Assembly (NCBI RefSeq): GCF_017916295.1
Contig: NZ_JAFMSS010000011.1
Coordinates: 62,001-126,000, forward strand
Length of the DNA: 64,000 nucleotides
From: Rubellimicrobium arenae
Lineage (GTDB): Bacteria; Pseudomonadota; Alphaproteobacteria; Rhodobacterales; Rhodobacteraceae
Reading direction: 5' to 3'
The notes beneath the pieces are model-generated. The model was not told where the DNA came from, did not search any database, and worked only from the letters and a program-made list of their open reading frames with translations. Position 1 is the stretch's first letter, and each line of letters opens with the position of its first letter. Positions 60,058 through 64,000 of this stretch are shown here, piece after piece. The translations under genes were made by a program, and so were the position numbers.

Positions 60058-61581
60058 ATGACGATTGCCGAACCCGTCCGCGTCGAGGGCGCCAGGCCCG
60101 CCGGGACGATCCTTGAACTCCGGGGCGTGTCCAAGTCCTACGGGGCCGTCCGCGCGCTCCGCGACGTGTCCTTCCGCGTCGCCCGGGGCGAGGTGCACGC
60201 CATCCTGGGCGAGAACGGGGCCGGCAAGAGCACCACGCTCAAGATCATCAACGGCGAGATCGAACCCGACGAAGGCGAGATCCTCCTGGCCGGAGCCGCG
60301 ACCCGCGCCCGCGACCGCAAGTCCGGCGACATCGCGATGGTTCACCAGGAACTCGCCGTCTTTCCCAACATGTCGGTGGCCGAGAACATCTTCGTCGGCC
60401 GAATGCCGCGCCGGGGCGGGCGGATCGACTTCCCCCGGCTGCACGCGCGGGCGGCCGAGCTCCTGCGGCTCTTCGGCCTCCAGATCGACACGCGCGAGAT
60501 CCTGGGCAGCCTCACGCCCGGGCAGCAGCAGATCGTCGAGATCCTGCGCGCCGTCGAAAGCGACGCGAGCCTCCTCATCCTGGACGAGCCGACCTCCGGC
60601 CTCAACAACCACGAGGCGGAGACGCTGCTGTCCCTGATCCAGCGGCTGCGCGACGGCGGGCACACGATCCTTTACGTCTCGCACCGGCTCCAAGAGGTGC
60701 TGGAGATCGCCGACCACGTGACCGTCCTGCGGGACGGCCAGTTCGTGGAAACCCTCCGGAACGAGGGGATCGGCGAGGATGACCTGATCCGCCGCATGGT
60801 GGGCCGCGACCTCGGCCCGGTCAGCGCCCCCGACACGGCGGCCCTGGCCGACGCCCCCGTAGCCTTTGCCGTTAGGGGGCTGTCGATGGCGGGACAGTTC
60901 CAGGACATGCAGATCGAGGTCCGAAAGGGCGAGATCGTCGGGGTCTTCGGGCTGGAAGGTTCGGGTGCCGAGCAGTTCTCCCAGTCCCTGTTCGGGATCG
61001 TGCCGCCGACCTCGGGGCGCATGGAGCTGGACGGCCGCCCTGTGCGCGACATCAGCCCCTCGGCGCTGATGCGCGCCGGCATGGCCTACCTGAACGGCAA
61101 CCGCAAGGAAGCGGGGCTCTACATGGAGCGGTCCATCGCCGACAACGTATCCGCCCCCATCCTGGACCGCCTGTCGCGCTGGGGCATGGTGGACCGCCGG
61201 CAGGTCCTCGACCGCGCCCGCGAGGACATCCGCCGCTTCGCCGTCCGCGTGCCCGGTCCCGAGGGCCTGCCCAAGCAGCTTTCGGGCGGCAACCAGCAGA
61301 AGGTGATGGTCTCGGCTTGCCTCGCCAACGATCCGCGCGTGATCATCCTCAACGAACCCACCCGGGGCGTGGACGTGGGCGCCAAGGCCGAGGTGCACGA
61401 CGCCGCGCGGGCCGAGGCCGCCCAGGGCAAGGCCGTTCTCGTGTTCTCCTCGGACTTGCCCGAGCTCCTGCGGCTCGCGCACCGAATCGTCGTCATGCGA
61501 TCGCGCCGCCTCGCGGGCGAGGTGGCAGGCCAGGCAATGACCGAAGAGGCGGTGATGGCGCTGGCCGCCGGAACCCGCTGA
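60058..61581 (+). CDS. Sugar ABC transporter ATP-binding protein (RbsA/MglA type)
   Basis: 507 residues with two tandem ATPase domains. First: Walker A GENGAGKST, signature LTPGQQQIVEILRAV, Walker B SLLILDEPTSGLNN, switch ILYVSHRL. Second: the degenerate Walker A region GVFGLEGSGAEQFSQSLFG, which is usual for MglA/RbsA, then LSGGNQQKVMVSACL and VIILNEPTRGVDVGAKAEVH. GGGAGGATGCG precedes the ATG. The arrangement with two downstream permeases fits a heterodimeric channel. Confidence 0.92.
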   Translation: MTIAEPVRVEGARPAGTILELRGVSKSYGAVRALRDVSFRVARGEVHAILGENGAGKSTTLKIINGEIEPDEGEILLAGAATRARDRKSGDIAMVHQELAVFPNMSVAENIFVGRMPRRGGRIDFPRLHARAAELLRLFGLQIDTREILGSLTPGQQQIVEILRAVESDASLLILDEPTSGLNNHEAETLLSLIQRLRDGGHTILYVSHRLQEVLEIADHVTVLRDGQFVETLRNEGIGEDDLIRRMVGRDLGPVSAPDTAALADAPVAFAVRGLSMAGQFQDMQIEVRKGEIVGVFGLEGSGAEQFSQSLFGIVPPTSGRMELDGRPVRDISPSALMRAGMAYLNGNRKEAGLYMERSIADNVSAPILDRLSRWGMVDRRQVLDRAREDIRRFAVRVPGPEGLPKQLSGGNQQKVMVSACLANDPRVIILNEPTRGVDVGAKAEVHDAARAEAAQGKAVLVFSSDLPELLRLAHRIVVMRSRRLAGEVAGQAMTEEAVMALAAGTR

Positions 61582-61595
61582 GGAGGGATGGACAG

Positions 61596-62585
61596 ATGAT
61601 GAGCCAGCAGCTCGAACAGATCACCCCGGTCCGCAGGTTCCGCTTCGGCGGCGCGCGGGGCTTCGGCTCGAACGTCCTGCCGCTCGCGCTGGTCACGGCC
61701 GCCGTGGCCGTGTTCCTGGCCGCCACGCAGCCCAACTTCGCCACGGCGTCCAACCTCAACTCGGTCCTCTTTGGCGTGTCCATCGAGTTCCTGGCGATCA
61801 TCGGCTTCACCTATGTCATGGTGATGCGCGAGATCGACCTGTCGGTGGGATCGGTCTTCGCCCTGACGGGGATGCTCACGGGGACGCTCCTCGTCGCAGA
61901 CTGGCCGTTCTGGCCGGCCGCGCTGGTGGCGCTCGGGGTGGCGGCGCTGATCGGGTTCATCAACGGCTTCCTCGTGGTCCGCTTCAACATCAACTCCCTG
62001 ATGCTGACGATCGGGACGATGCTGCTGGTCCGGGGGCTCGCCAACGTGCTGGCCAACAGCCTGGGCGGGCAGACCTACCCGCGCGCCTTCCGGCAGTTCG
62101 CCCGGACCGACCTGTTCGACATCCGCATCACGATCGTCGTCATGGTCGTCGCCGTGCTGGCCGCCTGGGTGTTCCAGCGCCAGTCCGCGCTGTTCCGGAA
62201 GATGTGCTTCATCGGCGAGAACGTCCGCTCGGCCGTCCTGCACGGCATCCGGGTCGGCCGCATCAAGATCCTGGCCTTCGTGCTCAGCTCGGTGACGGCG
62301 GGCATCGCGGGCATCTTCACCGCCTCGCGGATCACCCATGCCGACACGCAGATGGGCATGGGGCTCGAGTTCGTCATGGTCACCGCGGCGATCATCGGCG
62401 GCGCCAGCCTTTATGGCGGGCGGGGCGACCTGCGCGGCTCCGCGCTCGGGCTGCTGCTTCTGGCCCTGGTGCTGAACGGGATGATCATGTTCGACATCGA
62501 GCCGGTCTTCCAGCAGTTCGTCATCGGTGCGCTCCTGATCGCGACCGTCGCCTTCGACACCGTCCTCAACCGCCGCGCCAAGTGA
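61596..62585 (+). CDS. CUT2 ABC transporter permease 1 (RbsC type)
   Basis: 329 residues, about eight to ten hydrophobic helices. The conserved RbsC-type segment is EIDLSVGSVFALTGMLTGTL, and FNINSLMLTIGTMLLVRGLA follows. A coupling stretch, SAVLHGIRVGRIKILAFVLS, precedes ITHADTQMGMGLEFVMVTAA and the GGASLYGGRGDLRGSALGLL signature. Tandem ATGs at 61596 and 61599 follow the ATPase stop by 14 bases with AGGAGGG upstream. Confidence 0.9.
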   Translation: MMSQQLEQITPVRRFRFGGARGFGSNVLPLALVTAAVAVFLAATQPNFATASNLNSVLFGVSIEFLAIIGFTYVMVMREIDLSVGSVFALTGMLTGTLLVADWPFWPAALVALGVAALIGFINGFLVVRFNINSLMLTIGTMLLVRGLANVLANSLGGQTYPRAFRQFARTDLFDIRITIVVMVVAVLAAWVFQRQSALFRKMCFIGENVRSAVLHGIRVGRIKILAFVLSSVTAGIAGIFTASRITHADTQMGMGLEFVMVTAAIIGGASLYGGRGDLRGSALGLLLLALVLNGMIMFDIEPVFQQFVIGALLIATVAFDTVLNRRAK

Positions 62586-62592
62586 GGCCGAG

Positions 62593-63618
62593 ATGACCGA
62601 CACGATCCGCAAGACTTCGTTCCTCCGCTCCGCCCGGCTCGAACAGGAAAGCCTCACCTTCGGCGTGGTCCTCCTTCTGGCCGTGGCGCTGTCGGTGGTG
62701 TCCCCGGCGTTTCTCGACGGCAACAACCTCGCCTCGCTCCAGACCGCGCTGGCGCCGAACCTCATCGTCGCGCTGGGGATGATGACGCTGTTCATGATCG
62801 GGCGGTTCGACCTGTCGGTCGGCGCGGTCATGGGGATCTCCGGCATCGCCTCGGCCATGGCGCTGGAGGCCGGGATGCCCGTTCCGGTCGCCTTCCTGGC
62901 CGGGATCGCGACGGGGCTCCTGATCGGGGCCTTCAACGGGCTGATGGTGGCGCGGCTCGGGATCAACCACCTCATCGTGACGCTGGGCGTGCTCTACATG
63001 ACCCGCGGCGTGATCGAGGTCGTGATGTCAGGGGAAAAGCTCGCGGGCTTCACGAGCTTCCCGCCGGCTTTCAACCTTCTGGGCCAATGGGAGGTCGGCG
63101 GCCTGTCGGGCCTGTTCCTCTTCGCGCTCCTGCTCTGCATCGGGTTCGAGGCGTTCCTGCGGTTGACCTTCCGGGGCCGCTCGCTGCTGTTCCTGGGCGG
63201 CAACCCGCAGGCCGCCGAGGCGACCGGGATCCGCCGCCGCTCGACCGAGTTCTGGTGCTTCGTGCTGTCGGGCGGACTCGCGGCCCTGGCCGGGGTGCTG
63301 ATGACCGCGCGGGTCGGCATGGCCAACCGCTACATGGGCGAGGGGCTGGAGATGCAGATCTTCATCGCCTGCCTGATCGGCGGCGGCTCGATCGCGGGTG
63401 GCAAGGGAAGCTACGCCGGGGCGCTGGCCGGGGTGCTGTTCGTGACGCTGCTCACCAACGCGTTCAACCTCCTGTCCGTCCCGTCCGAATGGCAGGCCGT
63501 GGTGATCGGCGCGGTCCTCGTCCTCGTGGTGGTGGTCGACGGCATCATGGTGCTCCGCAAGTCCGGCCGCCCCTGGAGCAGCATCCTGGGTCCGTTCCCG
63601 AACAGGCTGTCGGCCTGA
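62593..63618 (+). CDS. CUT2 ABC transporter permease 2 (RbsC type)
   Basis: 341-residue paralogue of the preceding permease. The shared motif here reads RFDLSVGAVMGISGIASAMA, with IGGGSIAGGKGSYAGALAGV at the C-terminal signature and RRRSTEFWCFVLSGGLAALA in the coupling region. The two permeases are about as different from each other as typical RbsC paralogues, so they probably form a heterodimer. The gene begins 7 bases after the previous stop, with GAGGCCGAG upstream. Confidence 0.9.
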   Translation: MTDTIRKTSFLRSARLEQESLTFGVVLLLAVALSVVSPAFLDGNNLASLQTALAPNLIVALGMMTLFMIGRFDLSVGAVMGISGIASAMALEAGMPVPVAFLAGIATGLLIGAFNGLMVARLGINHLIVTLGVLYMTRGVIEVVMSGEKLAGFTSFPPAFNLLGQWEVGGLSGLFLFALLLCIGFEAFLRLTFRGRSLLFLGGNPQAAEATGIRRRSTEFWCFVLSGGLAALAGVLMTARVGMANRYMGEGLEMQIFIACLIGGGSIAGGKGSYAGALAGVLFVTLLTNAFNLLSVPSEWQAVVIGAVLVLVVVVDGIMVLRKSGRPWSSILGPFPNRLSA

Positions 63619-63622
63619 GTCC

Positions 63623-63651
63623 ACGGCCCGGCGTCCCCGGGGGCGGGCCGT
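63623..63651 (+). terminator. Stem-loop between CUT2 permease and SDR genes
   Basis: ACGGCCCG (63623-63630) and CGGGCCGT (63644-63651) form a perfect 8-bp stem with a 13-nt GC-rich loop, starting 5 bases after the permease stop. It may partly terminate transcription before the SDR gene at 63724. Confidence 0.45.
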
Positions 63652-63723
63652 CGTGGCCGCCCAAGGGAACCACTTCCCCGCATCCGGCCTTGGAGGGCGA
63701 CCCCCTTGGCTTCGGAGCGTGAC

Positions 63724-64000
63724 ATGCCTGACGACGACACCCGGCCTTTGGCCGTGATCACCGGCGGCTCGAATGGGATCGGCCTGTCGCTGGCCCGCCA
63801 GTTCGCCGAGAACGGCTACGACCTCGTGCTGGCGGCCGAGGATCCGCAGCACCTGCGCGAGGCCGCCGAAGCTCTCGCGCCGACCGGGGCCAAGGTGGAC
63901 ACCCACGCCAGCGACCTCGCGACCGAATCCGGCGTGGACCAGCTTTACGGCAGCCTGCGGGGCCGGACGGTCGATACCCTGTGCGTCAACGCCGGGGTCG
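63724..64000 (+). CDS. SDR family oxidoreductase (truncated by window end)
   Basis: Only the first 92 codons are in the window. The N-terminal Rossmann motif TGGSNGIG (residues 14-21) and NAG in LCVNAGV identify a classical short-chain dehydrogenase. DLATESGVDQL marks the adenine-binding Asp region. The ATG at 63724 follows a hairpin and 105-bp gap after the second CUT2 permease. Adjacent to a pentose/polyol-type importer and kinase, it is probably a sugar or polyol dehydrogenase. The catalytic YxxxK is beyond the window. Confidence 0.85.
   Translation, partial: MPDDDTRPLAVITGGSNGIGLSLARQFAENGYDLVLAAEDPQHLREAAEALAPTGAKVDTHASDLATESGVDQLYGSLRGRTVDTLCVNAGV

Overview
The window is about 64 kb of very GC-rich DNA. 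Gene families and order point to an alphaproteobacterium of the Rhodobacterales (Rhodobacteraceae/Roseobacter type): a sarcosine oxidase gamma subunit, many ABC importers, a tripartite tricarboxylate transporter (TctCBA), paired PepSY proteins with a two-component system, and an RTX protein. The lineage is inferred from gene content only. I saw no rRNA, tRNA, CRISPR array, insertion sequence or phage gene. This is accessory catabolic chromosome (or a large plasmid), not core housekeeping DNA.

Layout. (1) 3-530: soxG, the end of a sarcosine oxidase operon lying to the left. (2) 633-13036: carbohydrate locus. A minus-strand CUT1 ABC importer operon ends in a cytoplasmic GH2 glycosidase. It is divergent from a LacI regulator, which is followed by a secreted GH43 enzyme and a GH15 enzyme. 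(3) 13085-24871: gamma-glutamyltransferase, then a nine-gene minus-strand operon: N-formylglutamate amidohydrolase-like, cysteine hydrolase, M20 hydrolase, Liv-type importer (five genes) and a glutamine-synthetase-like ligase. A RpiR regulator is divergent from it, across two palindromic operator candidates. (4) 24894-29509: a second Liv-type importer in which permease and ATPase are fused. (5) 29739-38949: sulfatase locus. A formylglycine-generating enzyme overlaps tail-to-tail with a sulfatase, followed by a LysR regulator, a complete CUT1 importer and a second sulfatase. Both sulfatases carry CxPxR, and neither they nor the activating enzyme has a signal peptide, so desulfation is probably cytoplasmic after uptake.

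(6) 38983-42386: histidine kinase, OmpR-type regulator and PepSY protein (minus), divergent from a second PepSY protein and an RTX protein. The shared promoter region carries two pairs of 11-bp-phased repeats in opposite orientation. (7) 42680-46468: a CHASE4-GGDEF-EAL protein and two unrecognised genes. (8) 46614-53264: an isopropylmalate-dehydrogenase-family enzyme, TctC-TctB-TctA, an Ldh2-family dehydrogenase and an AbrB-type membrane protein, probably for hydroxy-carboxylate use. (9) 53332-64000: an orphan solute-binding protein, an FGGY kinase, an unusually long MDR dehydrogenase with two Rossmann-like segments and a RpiR regulator (minus), divergent from a ribose-type (CUT2) importer and an SDR cut by the window end.

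Recurring architecture: each catabolic block couples an importer, a few cytoplasmic enzymes and a divergent local regulator (LacI, RpiR, LysR, RpiR), mostly with 4-bp ATGA or TTGA overlaps. Strong GC-only stem-loops follow solute-binding-protein genes in three of the importer operons, as expected for differential expression of the binding protein. No single gene is an obviously new defence or mobile system. The most interesting candidates are the RpiR-controlled gamma-glutamyl/N-formyl operon, the self-contained cytoplasmic sulfatase module, the tandem-Rossmann dehydrogenase, and the operator architectures.
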